Shown here piece after piece: positions 7,159 through 15,411 of a stretch of 53,751 nucleotides of DNA. The DNA comes from Coriobacteriia bacterium (GTDB lineage: Bacteria > Actinomycetota > Coriobacteriia > Coriobacteriales > Eggerthellaceae), in assembly GCA_030523425.1 (NCBI GenBank), contig JAUNIP010000006.1, positions 4,558 to 58,308 on the forward strand, given 5' to 3'. The position numbers were made by a program, and so were the translations under genes. The notes under the pieces were generated by a model. The model did not search any database. It saw only the letters and a program-made list of their open reading frames with translations, and was not told the origin of the DNA. Position 1 is the stretch's first letter, and each line of letters begins with the position of its first letter.

Positions 7159-8892
7159 ATGGAACTGTTGAGTGGCAATGAAGCCATAGCGCGGGGCGCG
7201 TGGGAAGCCGGCTGCACCATTGGTGTGGCCTATCCCGGCACGCCTTCCACCGAAACGCTGGAGAACTTCGCGAAGATGGACGGCGTGTACGCCGAATGGT
7301 GCACGAATGAAAAAGTGGCCGTTGAGGTGGGCGTGGGCGCTTCTGCCGCCGGCGCGCGCGTGTTGGCCACCATGAAGCACGTAGGTGTGAACGTGGCGGC
7401 AGACCCGCTGTTCACCGCTGCCTACACGGGCGTGAACGGCGGCATGGTGGTTTTGGCGGCCGACGACCCAGGCATGTATTCTTCCCAGAATGAGCAGGAT
7501 TCACATTTCTACGCCATGGCTGCGCATATGCCCATGTTAGACCCCTCCGACAGCCAGGAAGCACATGACTTCATGCGCGACGCGTTCGAGCTTTCCGAGC
7601 GCTTTGACGTGCCGTTCTTCGTGCGCTCTTCCGTGCGTATTTCGCACACGAAGACGCCGGTGGAAGTGGGGGAGCGCACGGCGGTGGCCCGCAAGGACTA
7701 CGAGAGCAACCCTGCGAAATACGTGATGATGCCAGCATATGCGAAGCCGCGCCGCAAGGTGCAGCTAAAACGCATTGCACAGCTGGGCGAATGGGTGGAA
7801 ACCTGCGAATACAACCGCGTGGAGCAAAAGGGGAGCGCTGTGGGCGTGGTGTGCTATGGCGCTGCCTACCAGCATGTTGTTGAGGCGCTGCCCGATGCTT
7901 CGGTGTTGAAGCTGGGCGTTTCGTGGCCGCTGCCGAAGCAGAAGCTGGCGGATTTCGCTGCTTCGGTGGATGCGCTGTATGTGGTGGAAGAAGGTTCCGA
8001 CTACCTGGCGGGGGCGGTTGCGGCCTGCGGTGTTACGGTGGCGGAATTCCCCTGCGGGCTGCCGCAGGACGGCGAGCTTTCGCCGGGACTTATCCGCGCG
8101 GCCTTCGGGTTGGAAGCGCCGGAGTTCGCCGAAGCGCCCGCCGGGCTGCCAGGACGCCCGCCGGCGTTGTGCCCGGGATGCCCGCATCGCCTGGTGTTCA
8201 AGGAGCTTTCGCGCCTGAAGGCCATCGTGACAGGCGACATCGGCTGCTACACCTTAGGCGCGCTGCCGCCGCTGGGGTCCATGGATTCCTGTGTTGACAT
8301 GGGTGCCTCGATCAGCATGGCGCACGGTTTCGAACTGGCGCTTGCGCACACCACGCGCCGCCCGGTGTGCGCCGTTATAGGGGATAGCACCTTCGCACAT
8401 TCGGGCCTGTCTTCGCTGATTTCTACGGTATACAACCAAGGCGGCGGCACGGTGTGTGTGCTGGACAATCGCACCACGGCCATGACCGGGCGCCAGGGCA
8501 ATCCCTTCAACGGCGAAACGCTGCAGAAGCGTCCCAGCCGCGAATTGGACTTAGAAGGCGTGGTGCGCGCGCTGGGCGTGGAAGACGTGCGCACGATTGA
8601 TCCCAATGACATGAAAGCGGTGCGCAAGGCGCTGCGTGAAGCCACCGCTTCCAAGACACTTTCCGTGCTGATATTCCGCAGCCCGTGCGTGCTGCTAGAG
8701 CGCGTAGTGAAGCCCGCGTATGTTGTTTCAGGCGCGTGCACCGGGTGCGGCGTATGCTCTGGCTTGGGGTGTCCCGCCATTGCGCGCGACCGCGAAACGG
8801 GGCTGGCCAGCATCGACGCCGGCCTGTGCATAGGCTGCGGGCAGTGCGCGCAATACTGCGGATTCAAGGCCATTGAGCAGAGGGGGCGCTAA
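7159..8892 (+). CDS. iorA: Indolepyruvate:ferredoxin oxidoreductase, alpha subunit
   Basis: Thiamine-diphosphate enzyme that oxidatively decarboxylates aryl pyruvates from Trp, Phe and Tyr catabolism to the acyl-CoA, reducing ferredoxin. The 577-residue length is normal. The N-terminal pyrimidine-binding half begins LLSGNEAIARGAWEAG and contains YPGTPSTE; the TPP-binding half includes ALCPGCPHR and GDIGCYTLG. Two ferredoxin-type clusters close the protein from about residue 527: CTGCGVCSGLGCP and CIGCGQCAQYCGF. ATG at 7159 follows a GGGGG ribosome site. iorB begins 1 bp after its stop. Reduced ferredoxin made here could feed the Ech hydrogenase encoded at the left edge. Confidence 0.95.
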   Translation: MELLSGNEAIARGAWEAGCTIGVAYPGTPSTETLENFAKMDGVYAEWCTNEKVAVEVGVGASAAGARVLATMKHVGVNVAADPLFTAAYTGVNGGMVVLAADDPGMYSSQNEQDSHFYAMAAHMPMLDPSDSQEAHDFMRDAFELSERFDVPFFVRSSVRISHTKTPVEVGERTAVARKDYESNPAKYVMMPAYAKPRRKVQLKRIAQLGEWVETCEYNRVEQKGSAVGVVCYGAAYQHVVEALPDASVLKLGVSWPLPKQKLADFAASVDALYVVEEGSDYLAGAVAACGVTVAEFPCGLPQDGELSPGLIRAAFGLEAPEFAEAPAGLPGRPPALCPGCPHRLVFKELSRLKAIVTGDIGCYTLGALPPLGSMDSCVDMGASISMAHGFELALAHTTRRPVCAVIGDSTFAHSGLSSLISTVYNQGGGTVCVLDNRTTAMTGRQGNPFNGETLQKRPSRELDLEGVVRALGVEDVRTIDPNDMKAVRKALREATASKTLSVLIFRSPCVLLERVVKPAYVVSGACTGCGVCSGLGCPAIARDRETGLASIDAGLCIGCGQCAQYCGFKAIEQRGR

Positions 8893-8893
8893 G

Positions 8894-9496
8894 ATGGAAA
8901 ACGAACAAGGCATGGGTGCTTCGCTGGAAACCACCACGGTGCTGCTGTGCGGCGTGGGTGGACAGGGCACCATCTTGGCCGCTGACCTGCTGGCGAAGGC
9001 CTGCATGGCGGCCAATCTTGACGTTAAGGTTTCCGAGATCCACGGCATGGCGCAGCGCGGCGGCGCGGTTTCCACCGTTGTCCGCTTCGGTTCGAAGGTG
9101 CAAAGCATGGTGGCAGACCATGGCTGCGTCGACATTGTTGTGAGCTTTGAGCTTATGGAGGCCCTGCGCAACCTGCCTTACCTGAAGGCTGGCGGGTTTT
9201 TGCTGGTCAACGATGAGATCATCAAGCCGCAGTCCGTGGCCACGGGCAAGGCCAGCATGCCTGCCCGCATGCACGAAACGCTGCAGGAACAGGGTGCGCT
9301 TCTGATTCCCGCCGCCGACTTGGCGCGCAAGGCGGGTACCGCGAAGGCCGCGAACGTGGCTCTGTTGGGCGCGCTGGCTACGCGCTTGCCGTTTGATTCC
9401 GGCTTGTGGAGCGATGTGATAGCCGCACGCGTGCCACCAAAGACTATTGAGGCGAACCTGGCAGCCTTTCAGGCGGGGCTGGATTTCGCTTCCTAA
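8894..9496 (+). CDS. iorB: Indolepyruvate:ferredoxin oxidoreductase, beta subunit
   Basis: Gamma-type 2-oxoacid oxidoreductase domain, about 200 residues, partner of IorA. Near the N-terminus VLLCGVGGQGTILAADLLA is the family signature, followed by EIHGMAQRGGAVSTVVRFG. The frame is open from TTG 8873, but ATG 8894 sits 5 bp after AGGGGG and just after iorA's stop, so it is preferred. The two genes are adjacent and surely form one complex. gluQ starts 8 bp after its stop. Confidence 0.94.
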   Translation: MENEQGMGASLETTTVLLCGVGGQGTILAADLLAKACMAANLDVKVSEIHGMAQRGGAVSTVVRFGSKVQSMVADHGCVDIVVSFELMEALRNLPYLKAGGFLLVNDEIIKPQSVATGKASMPARMHETLQEQGALLIPAADLARKAGTAKAANVALLGALATRLPFDSGLWSDVIAARVPPKTIEANLAAFQAGLDFAS

Positions 9497-9504
9497 TTCC
9501 CCTG

Positions 9505-10482
9505 ATGACCTGCGATTCTTCCGAACTGACTGAGTGCCCCTTCACGGGGCGCTTTGCGCCTTCGCCCACCGGGCGCATGCATGCGGGCAATATTTATGCG
9601 GCGCTTGTCACGTGGCTTTTGTGCCGCATGAGCGGCGGGCGCGTGGTGCTGCGCATAGAAGATTTGGATCGCGAACGCAGTCGGCAAGAATACGTTGACT
9701 GCGCTCTGCGCGATTTTGAAACCCTGGGGCTCACCTGGGACGAAGGGCCGTTTTACCAGCGTGACCGCGACGATGCGTATGCGGAGGCTTATGAGCGCTT
9801 GTGCGCCACGGGTGCGGTGTACCCCTGCTTCTGCACGCGGGCGGACCTGAAAGCTGCTTCTGCGCCGCACGCGCAGGATAAGTGGGTGTATCCCGGCACG
9901 TGCAGGGGGCTAAGCGCTGCCCAGGTGCAGGCGAAGACAGGGGAGTTGAAAGCTTTGGGACGGCCGGGGCCTTCGTGGCGGCTGGGCGTTTTGGCCGCTG
10001 ACTCAGACTTCGTGCAGCTTGAAGACCTGCTGCAGGGGCCCTATGAGCAGCACTTGGAAACCGACTGCGGGGATTTTGTCATCCGCCGCGCTGACGGCGC
10101 TTTCGCCTACCACCTGGCTGTGGTGGTTGACGACGCTGCTCAGGGCATTAACTTGGTGTCGCGCGGCATAGACCTGCTGCCATCTTCGCCGCAACAACGC
10201 TACTTGCAGCAACTTTTAGGTTTGCCTGAAGTGCAGTATGTTCACTTCCCGCTGCTGGTAGCGCCCGACGGCCGCCGCTTGGCCAAACGCAACAAAGATG
10301 CCGCCATGGACCAGCTGTTTTCGGCCTACGGAAGTGCTGCCGGCGTGTTGGGCCATATTGCGTTCGTAACGGGCTTAGTTGATATCGACCAGCCCCTGAC
10401 CTGCGAAGACCTTCTGCAAGTGATGAATTTCGCCCGCCTAAAGCAATCCTGCGAAGGCAAAATCAGCATCCCGTGGCGCTAA
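9505..10482 (+). CDS. gluQ: Glutamyl-Q tRNA(Asp) synthetase
   Basis: A truncated glutamyl-tRNA synthetase paralogue that attaches glutamate to queuosine at the wobble position of tRNA(Asp). It has the class I HIGH-type motif as HAGN (H26-N29), a KRNKD in the KMSKS position near residue 260, and the zinc-site arrangement C108, C110, Y129, C133 characteristic of the YadB/GluQRS group. At 325 residues it lacks the anticodon-binding domain of true GluRS. It follows iorB closely, an association without obvious meaning. Its last four bases overlap the end of the convergent prenyltransferase gene. Confidence 0.9.
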   Translation: MTCDSSELTECPFTGRFAPSPTGRMHAGNIYAALVTWLLCRMSGGRVVLRIEDLDRERSRQEYVDCALRDFETLGLTWDEGPFYQRDRDDAYAEAYERLCATGAVYPCFCTRADLKAASAPHAQDKWVYPGTCRGLSAAQVQAKTGELKALGRPGPSWRLGVLAADSDFVQLEDLLQGPYEQHLETDCGDFVIRRADGAFAYHLAVVVDDAAQGINLVSRGIDLLPSSPQQRYLQQLLGLPEVQYVHFPLLVAPDGRRLAKRNKDAAMDQLFSAYGSAAGVLGHIAFVTGLVDIDQPLTCEDLLQVMNFARLKQSCEGKISIPWR

Positions 10483-11393
10483 GGCACCAAAAAACACAGG
10501 GCGTAGAAGGCGCCCAGGCAGATGTTCAGGCACAACACCTGCGACATGGCGGGTCCGCGGGTTTTAAGTACTAAGGGGTTGCCCACCAGGGCTTTCACCA
10601 AAGGATAGCTGGTCAACAGCGTGAAAATGAGCACGGGCCATCCCTGTAGGTGAAATACCAGCACCAACACGCAAATGCTCAGGATGATGGCATACACCAC
10701 GCCGTGGTACGCTTTCAGCGCGCGTGGGCGGCCCATCAGCACTGAAACCGTCTTGCGGTTTGCTTCGATGTCCTTTTCGATATCGCACATGTTGTTCGTG
10801 AAGTTGATCAGCCCTACGCCCAGAATGAGTGGGATGGCTTCCACCAAATACATCCAGTCGAACACGCCGGTGAGCACATAGGCGGTGGCAAGCGTAATCA
10901 GCCCGCCCATGGTGATGCCGCTGGCCAGTTCGCCTAAGGGCAGGTACGAAAGGGGAGTGCGGCCTACCGAATACAGCACAATGATGAGGATGCCCACCAG
11001 TCCTATGACCAGGCAAATCCAGCTGGTGCGGAAGACCACATACAGCCCCAGAACAAACGCCACGCCCACAAACACCAAGAACAGCCGGAACACGTGTGCC
11101 GGGTTCACGTTGTTGTACACCAGGACGGCATCCGTTGCGTCAAGCTGGTTTTCCAGCGTGTCGGCGCCTTTCTTGAAGTCCATATAGTCGTTCAGCGTGT
11201 TCACCGCCGACTGCAGCAACACGCAAATGACCAGCATCAGCAGCATCAGCAGCGTGTCGGGGCGCCCCACCACGCTCACCGCGATAGCGCTTCCCACCAG
11301 CACCGGCAACACAGCCGCAACCCACGTATGCGGCGCCGCAAGCTGCACCATCATGGTGGGAGTCAGTTTGCCATATGCGGTGGTTTCTGCCAT
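10479..11393 (-). CDS. UbiA/MenA family prenyltransferase (quinone biosynthesis)
   Basis: Polytopic membrane enzyme attaching a polyprenyl chain to an aromatic acceptor; in Coriobacteriia the likely acceptor is 1,4-dihydroxy-2-naphthoate for menaquinone. The two Asp-rich motifs are visible: NDYMDFKKGAD (N68-D78) and a second, NNMCDIEKDIEANRKT, at about 195. Eight to nine hydrophobic helices are apparent over 304 residues. It begins 6 bp after gshA, so the two are one transcript. menA is the best guess, but other UbiA enzymes share these motifs and no other men genes are present. Confidence 0.85.
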   Translation of the reverse strand: MAETTAYGKLTPTMMVQLAAPHTWVAAVLPVLVGSAIAVSVVGRPDTLLMLLMLVICVLLQSAVNTLNDYMDFKKGADTLENQLDATDAVLVYNNVNPAHVFRLFLVFVGVAFVLGLYVVFRTSWICLVIGLVGILIIVLYSVGRTPLSYLPLGELASGITMGGLITLATAYVLTGVFDWMYLVEAIPLILGVGLINFTNNMCDIEKDIEANRKTVSVLMGRPRALKAYHGVVYAIILSICVLVLVFHLQGWPVLIFTLLTSYPLVKALVGNPLVLKTRGPAMSQVLCLNICLGAFYALCFLVP

Positions 11394-11399
11394 AGGCTC

Positions 11400-12671
11400 T
11401 TAATACATCTCCTGTATGCGTTTGGCCAGGTCTAGGCCTTTTTCTACGAAGTGTTCGCCGTATTCTTGGCGCACGCGGTAGGAATATTTGCAGGTGCCTT
11501 CGGTGAACTTGCGCAGCTGGAAGTCCAAGCATTCTTGGATTTCGGTGGAAAAGCCCTGGTAGAAGTCCTGCATGAAGCCTATCACGTTGATGCCGGCCTG
11601 GCGCACATCGTACACTTCGCCGTTCGGAACCACAATCTTCACAGTCTTCAGGTCGAAGTGCGCCGCGTTCTTGAAGTTCTGCACGGCCTGCACCTGGTCT
11701 TTCACGTCAAAGGGCTGAAGGGGAGTGGAAGCCAGCCACACCAACAGCAGCTGGCAGAACAGCACGTCGCGTACATCGATGCCTTCCTTAGTGAGGGGGT
11801 TCAAATCGATGTTGCGCAGCTCTATGTGGCTGACGCCGCCGCGCAGCGCGTCCATGCCATAGGCACCGTGCGGCTTGATGCGCACGGGGTAGTACAGTTC
11901 GGACGGATATTTAATCAGGCCCATGTCGGCGTAGTGTTGGATGCTGTCAACGTAGGCATTCAGGTTGGAGTAGTCGAAAATGGGCGCGAAGAAGTTCCAA
12001 TAGCCCAGCTCAGAGCCTCGCACGGTGGAAAGCCCCTGGAACAGGTCGATACCTGTTTTGCCTTTTTCCACGAAGCTGGAATCTACCACAGGGCTGGCCG
12101 CAGTTATGGCGGTCACAATCCACCCGTACGCCACCGCGCGTTGCGCCAGGTCAACATAAAGTTGGTTCTTGTACGCATCGAAGTCGTCCAAGCCCTTCGC
12201 TTTGAAATCCGCCTGCAGTAGTTCGTCCGAAAACGAGTAGTTGAAATGGATGCCCGAAAAAGCCATTTTATAGCGCCCGTAGCGGTCGGAAAGGTATTCG
12301 CGATAGATGGTCTTAGAGGCCATCTCACCGGTGAAAATGGCAATCGGGATGTCTTTTTCGCTCTTGATGTAGGGTGGGTTCGAAAACGGCCACAGATATT
12401 CCTGCGGCACTAGAGTGCGCAACGTGCGCTGCACCACGCCGTTATAGTGGTCAAGCATGTCGACCACTTCTTGCGGACTGGAAGCAACCGGCGTATTGAT
12501 TTCCACCTGGTTCTCGCTGAAATCGCGCACAATGTGCTGTTCGTTTTGGGAAAACGGAGTGGGGGACTGCGCCATGAAACCTTTGCCTGTCACCCGCAGG
12601 CTTTCCTTTTCCAAGCCGAACGACCCAGTAAGCAAAAGTTCCTTAACAACGGGATTGGTGATGTCAAACAT
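11400..12671 (-). CDS. gshA: Glutamate-cysteine ligase
   Basis: ATP-dependent ligase making gamma-glutamylcysteine. The N-terminus carries the family's GSFGLEKESLRV substrate-binding segment, and NPPYIKSEKDIP and GIHFNYSF follow as in the E. coli-type GshA group. Length is 423 residues, complete, with no fused GshB domain. No glutathione synthetase is in the window, so the end product may be gamma-glutamylcysteine itself or glutathione made elsewhere. First gene of a two-gene minus-strand operon with the prenyltransferase; a TATAAT-like box lies about 60 bp upstream (12731-12736 on the other strand). Confidence 0.85.
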   Translation of the reverse strand: MFDITNPVVKELLLTGSFGLEKESLRVTGKGFMAQSPTPFSQNEQHIVRDFSENQVEINTPVASSPQEVVDMLDHYNGVVQRTLRTLVPQEYLWPFSNPPYIKSEKDIPIAIFTGEMASKTIYREYLSDRYGRYKMAFSGIHFNYSFSDELLQADFKAKGLDDFDAYKNQLYVDLAQRAVAYGWIVTAITAASPVVDSSFVEKGKTGIDLFQGLSTVRGSELGYWNFFAPIFDYSNLNAYVDSIQHYADMGLIKYPSELYYPVRIKPHGAYGMDALRGGVSHIELRNIDLNPLTKEGIDVRDVLFCQLLLVWLASTPLQPFDVKDQVQAVQNFKNAAHFDLKTVKIVVPNGEVYDVRQAGINVIGFMQDFYQGFSTEIQECLDFQLRKFTEGTCKYSYRVRQEYGEHFVEKGLDLAKRIQEMY

Positions 12672-12924
12672 TACAAAACATCGCTTTCAACGCTTTCCGA
12701 ACGAAAAGTGCGGCGTACAATGCAGAAACGATTATAGGCATTATGCCAATACTGCGCATCTGAAAATATGCCTTGCCCCCACAAAACGTCGCTCATGTCC
12801 GGCAAAGCTGCATAGCATTTTACCCAGCGCTTACTTCCACACTACCTATGGTGTCCGCAAAAGAGTACAATATTCCCGACAGCATGCGTCCATATGTCGC
12901 ATACCATCACAGAAAGGATCAGTC

Positions 12925-13377
12925 ATGCAAAAGAGCGGTTCTCAAAAAGCACTGAAAGTAATTTCAATCATTCTAATTGTTATTGCCGTCCTTGGCATTG
13001 TGTTAACTGCTGCGATTTTCGCTGCCGCCAACATGCCTGAAGTGAAAGAACAGTTGAACGCCCAGATGATGAGCTACGGCTACGATGCCTCCCAGGTGGG
13101 CATGGCGATTACTGTAATAGCCGTCATTATGTTGGTTTCCAGCCTTATCGACCTGCTTATTGGCATCTTCGGCCTGCGGGGCGCCAACGACCCCAGCAAG
13201 ATAGGCGTATTCTGGGTGCTGTGCATTATCGGCATTATCGTCAGCGCTCTGGCAATTTGCTCCAACCTTGCACAGGGCCAAACCAGCAATATGCCTAGCA
13301 ACTTGATCAGCCTGATAGTTGATGCCATTCTGCTGCTGCTTGCCAACAACATCAAGAGCCAGACAAAGAACGCCTAG
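12925..13377 (+). CDS. Small four-helix membrane protein of unknown function
   Basis: A 150-residue hydrophobic protein with four predicted membrane helices at about 12-35, 58-84, 93-115 and 124-142. There is an extracytoplasmic-looking loop after helix 1 and a short charged C-terminus. I recognise no catalytic motif; the GIFGLRGANDPSK loop between helices 2 and 3 recalls a widespread Gram-positive family of small uncharacterised membrane proteins. ATG 12925 is preferred over a start far upstream in the same frame because AGAAAGGA precedes it and the hydrophobic segment begins at once. The gene is monocistronic, divergent from gshA and convergent with another 150-residue membrane protein gene. 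Its terminator hairpin has been split by the IS30 element. Confidence 0.75.
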   Translation: MQKSGSQKALKVISIILIVIAVLGIVLTAAIFAAANMPEVKEQLNAQMMSYGYDASQVGMAITVIAVIMLVSSLIDLLIGIFGLRGANDPSKIGVFWVLCIIGIIVSALAICSNLAQGQTSNMPSNLISLIVDAILLLLANNIKSQTKNA

Positions 13378-13397
13378 GGGATAGAACAAACCAGAAG

Positions 13398-13421
13398 AAA
13401 CCGGCGCCCCGGGGTGCCGGT
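13398..13421. terminator. Terminator hairpin interrupted by the insertion sequence (left copy)
   Basis: AAACCGGCGCCCC (13398-13410) pairs with GGGGTGCCGGT (13411-13421). The T-rich tail that should follow is absent here and is found instead at 15309-15316, after a second copy of GGGGTGCCGGT. Rejoining the two sides restores a stem with one G-U pair followed by TTTTTATTT, and with A-runs on the other side, so the original would have served both convergent genes. Confidence 0.8.
13409..13421 (+). repeat. Target-site duplication, left copy (13 bp)
   Basis: CCGGGGTGCCGGT directly abuts the left end of the IS element and is repeated exactly at 15296-15308 directly after its right end. Confidence 0.75.
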
Positions 13422-13446
13422 GGTAGATTGAATTCTCGTAAGAGAG
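13422..13446 (+). repeat. Left terminal inverted repeat of the IS30 element
   Basis: The 25-bp sequence starting GGTAGATTGAATTCTC matches 21 of 25 bases of the inverted right end at 15271-15295. Confidence 0.8.
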
Positions 13447-13633
13447 TTTCTCCCTTCCAGTCTTTCACAAAGCAGCAGGCGAGGGCAGGCTTCCCCGGAG
13501 TTAGGACACAGCCCCAAACGCGCCCTTTGCGGTTGCGAAGCCAGCAGTAATATCTTTCACTCCAGCCCCGATTTTTACCTCCAGTCTTTCACGGTCGGGC
13601 ATCCCGAAATCCGAAGATTGCATGAACTCCACG

Positions 13634-13654
13634 AGCGCGCCACACCGGCGCGCT
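13634..13654. other. Hairpin in the IS leader upstream of the transposase
   Basis: AGCGCGCC (13634-13641) pairs with GGCGCGCT (13647-13654) around a five-base loop, 45 bp before the transposase start. IS elements often carry leader hairpins that limit transposase expression from outside transcription; that role is inferred from position. Confidence 0.4.
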
Positions 13655-13698
13655 TCGCTTTCCCGTGCAGTTTTTAACCGCATAGGAAAGGAGTTCCC

Positions 13699-15045
13699 AT
13701 GGAAGGTTCCCGGAAGGGGAGAAGGCCGCTCACCTACGACGACAGGGTGGCCATAGAGCACGGGCTGAACAGGGGCGACAGGCTCGCCTGGATCGCGCGC
13801 CAGATAGGGCGGACGCAGCAGGTCGTGGCCGAGGAGGTGAGGCGCAACTGGACCGACGACCCCAGGGGGCACCTGACCATCCAGAACCGCAACATCTGCA
13901 CGAAGTACGCGACATGCGAGGTCAGGAGGCTTTGCAAGACGATGTGCACGGCGCCTTGCCGCAAGTGCCGCGACTGGCTTTGCAACTCGCTTTGTCCGGA
14001 GTTCGAGTGCGCGCCGTGCCCCAGGCTGGACAGGGCGCCGTACTGCTGCAACGCATGCCCGGAGCGCCAGGGCTACGGCTGCTCCCACCTGTACCGGTTC
14101 TACGAGGCGTCCTACGCCCACGACCTGGCCAACGAGCGCAGGAGTGACTCGCGCCGCGGCATAGACTGCGACCCGGAGGCATTCGAGAGGGCCATAGCCG
14201 TGATAAGCGAGGGGCTGGCGCTGGGCCAGAGCCCCGCCCACATCATCGAGGCGAACCCGGGCGAGGTGCCGTTCGGCATGCGCAGCCTCTACAACTACCT
14301 GGGAGGCGCCAAGGCCGGGACGCTGTCGAAGCTGGACCTGCCGCGGGCCGTCCGCTACAAGCCCAGGTCCAGGGCCTCTGACGCAGGAAGGTCGCCCCAG
14401 ATACCGAGGGCCGCCCTGGAGGGGAGGCGCTGGTCGGACTTCTGCGCGCTGGACCCCGCCGACCAGGCCAACGCGGTGGAGATGGACACGGTGGTGGGCA
14501 GGCTCGGCAAGGACTCGCAGTGCATACTGACGCTGTTCGTGCGGCGGATAGGCTTCCAGCTCTACGTCCTGCTGCCCGACAAGACCTCGGGCAGCGTCGT
14601 GTCGGCCATAGACACGCTGCAGGAGGTCTACGGGCCGAGGTTCGGGAAGGTGTTCGGGATCCTGCTCACCGACAGGGGCTGCGAGTTCGCCGACGTGGAG
14701 CGCATGGAGCACGGCCGTAACGGCCGCAAGCGACTGTCCGTGTACTTCTGCGACCCCAGCCAGTCCCAGCAGAAGGGAAGGGCGGAGCGCAACCACGAGG
14801 AGCTGCGCCGCATCCTGCCCAAGGGCAAGACAGACTTCGACGCGCTCACGGGCCGGGACATGGCTGCATGCATGAGCCACGTCAACAGCTACATGCGCGG
14901 GTCCATGGGGTGGGTCAGCCCGATGGACATGGCGAGGGCGCTGTTCCCGAGGGACATGCTCGACGCGTACGGCATCGAGAGCATCGACCCCAAGGAGGTG
15001 AACCTGACGCCAGGGCTGGTGCCGCACGCGATCGTGAAGCTATAG
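13699..15045 (+). CDS. IS30-family transposase with Cys-rich insertion
   Basis: DDE transposase of 448 residues. An N-terminal helix-turn-helix (about 10-50, LTYDDRVAIEHGLNRGDRL) binds the ends; the catalytic core has D260 (VEMDTVVG), D322 (LLTDRGCEF) and E360 (KGRAERNHEELR). Between them at residues 67-128 lies a segment with 14 cysteines, probably zinc-binding, not part of the classic 380-residue IS30 enzyme and accounting for much of its extra length. ATG 13699 follows AAAGGAG. The gene is intact, so the element may still be active. Strong AGG and ATA codon use sets it apart from the host genes. Confidence 0.93.
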   Translation: MEGSRKGRRPLTYDDRVAIEHGLNRGDRLAWIARQIGRTQQVVAEEVRRNWTDDPRGHLTIQNRNICTKYATCEVRRLCKTMCTAPCRKCRDWLCNSLCPEFECAPCPRLDRAPYCCNACPERQGYGCSHLYRFYEASYAHDLANERRSDSRRGIDCDPEAFERAIAVISEGLALGQSPAHIIEANPGEVPFGMRSLYNYLGGAKAGTLSKLDLPRAVRYKPRSRASDAGRSPQIPRAALEGRRWSDFCALDPADQANAVEMDTVVGRLGKDSQCILTLFVRRIGFQLYVLLPDKTSGSVVSAIDTLQEVYGPRFGKVFGILLTDRGCEFADVERMEHGRNGRKRLSVYFCDPSQSQQKGRAERNHEELRRILPKGKTDFDALTGRDMAACMSHVNSYMRGSMGWVSPMDMARALFPRDMLDAYGIESIDPKEVNLTPGLVPHAIVKL

Positions 15046-15066
15046 GCTCCGCCACAGTCGAATAAG

Positions 15067-15082
15067 GCGACGCGCTCGTCGC
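15067..15082 (+). terminator. Hairpin after the transposase gene
   Basis: GCGACG (15067-15072) pairs with CGTCGC (15077-15082) around CGCT, about 20 bp after the transposase stop. It is followed by an A-run rather than a T-run, so termination on the plus strand is only possible, not shown. Confidence 0.3.
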
Positions 15083-15270
15083 GAAAAAACTCTCTTGCAG
15101 TCTTTCACAACTCGTACAGGGGGTCTGACCTGGTGTTGCCTGAAACAGGCGCCGTCTCCACAACTCGCTAAGTTATCAATGCGGATTGAAAGACTCGAAC
15201 AGAGGAATCCTGGGAAATGGCCTGGAAATTGAAGGAGTGGAAGAGAGCGACCCTCTGACCTGCATAAATG

Positions 15271-15295
15271 CTCTGTTAAGAGAATGCAATCAACC
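15271..15295 (+). repeat. Right terminal inverted repeat of the IS30 element
   Basis: Ends CAATCAACC and matches the inverted left end at 21 of 25 positions. Confidence 0.8.
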
Positions 15296-15308
15296 CCGGG
15301 GTGCCGGT
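15296..15308 (+). repeat. Target-site duplication, right copy (13 bp)
   Basis: CCGGGGTGCCGGT, identical to 13409-13421, followed by the T-rich tail TTTTATTT of the original terminator. Confidence 0.75.
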
Positions 15309-15411
15309 TTTTATTTAAGAATGTTAGGTTTACATAACATATATTATCGTGAAAATGATTGGGGTTGGCTTGGTAACAGTGTAGGCACCGGGAAACCGGC
15401 TGTACAAGGCC

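Larger units (their letters stand above)
13422..15295 (+). mobile_element. IS30-family insertion sequence, 1,874 bp
   Basis: Complete element bounded by imperfect terminal inverted repeats. The left end (13422-13446) begins GGTAGATTGAATTCTC; the reverse complement of the right end (15271-15295) begins GGTTGATTGCATTCTC; 21 of 25 positions match. It carries one transposase gene on the plus strand and unusually long non-coding flanks of about 250 bp on each side. It is flanked by a 13-bp direct duplication derived from the 3' half of a terminator hairpin. Codon use in the transposase (many AGG Arg codons) differs from the neighbours, which favour CGC, consistent with recent arrival. Confidence 0.85.

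Noticed and set aside
13501-15027. 508-codon open frame on the minus strand across the transposase
   Set aside because: It mirrors the GC-rich transposase gene, has no ribosome site or recognisable domain, and the plus-strand protein has all IS30 catalytic residues.
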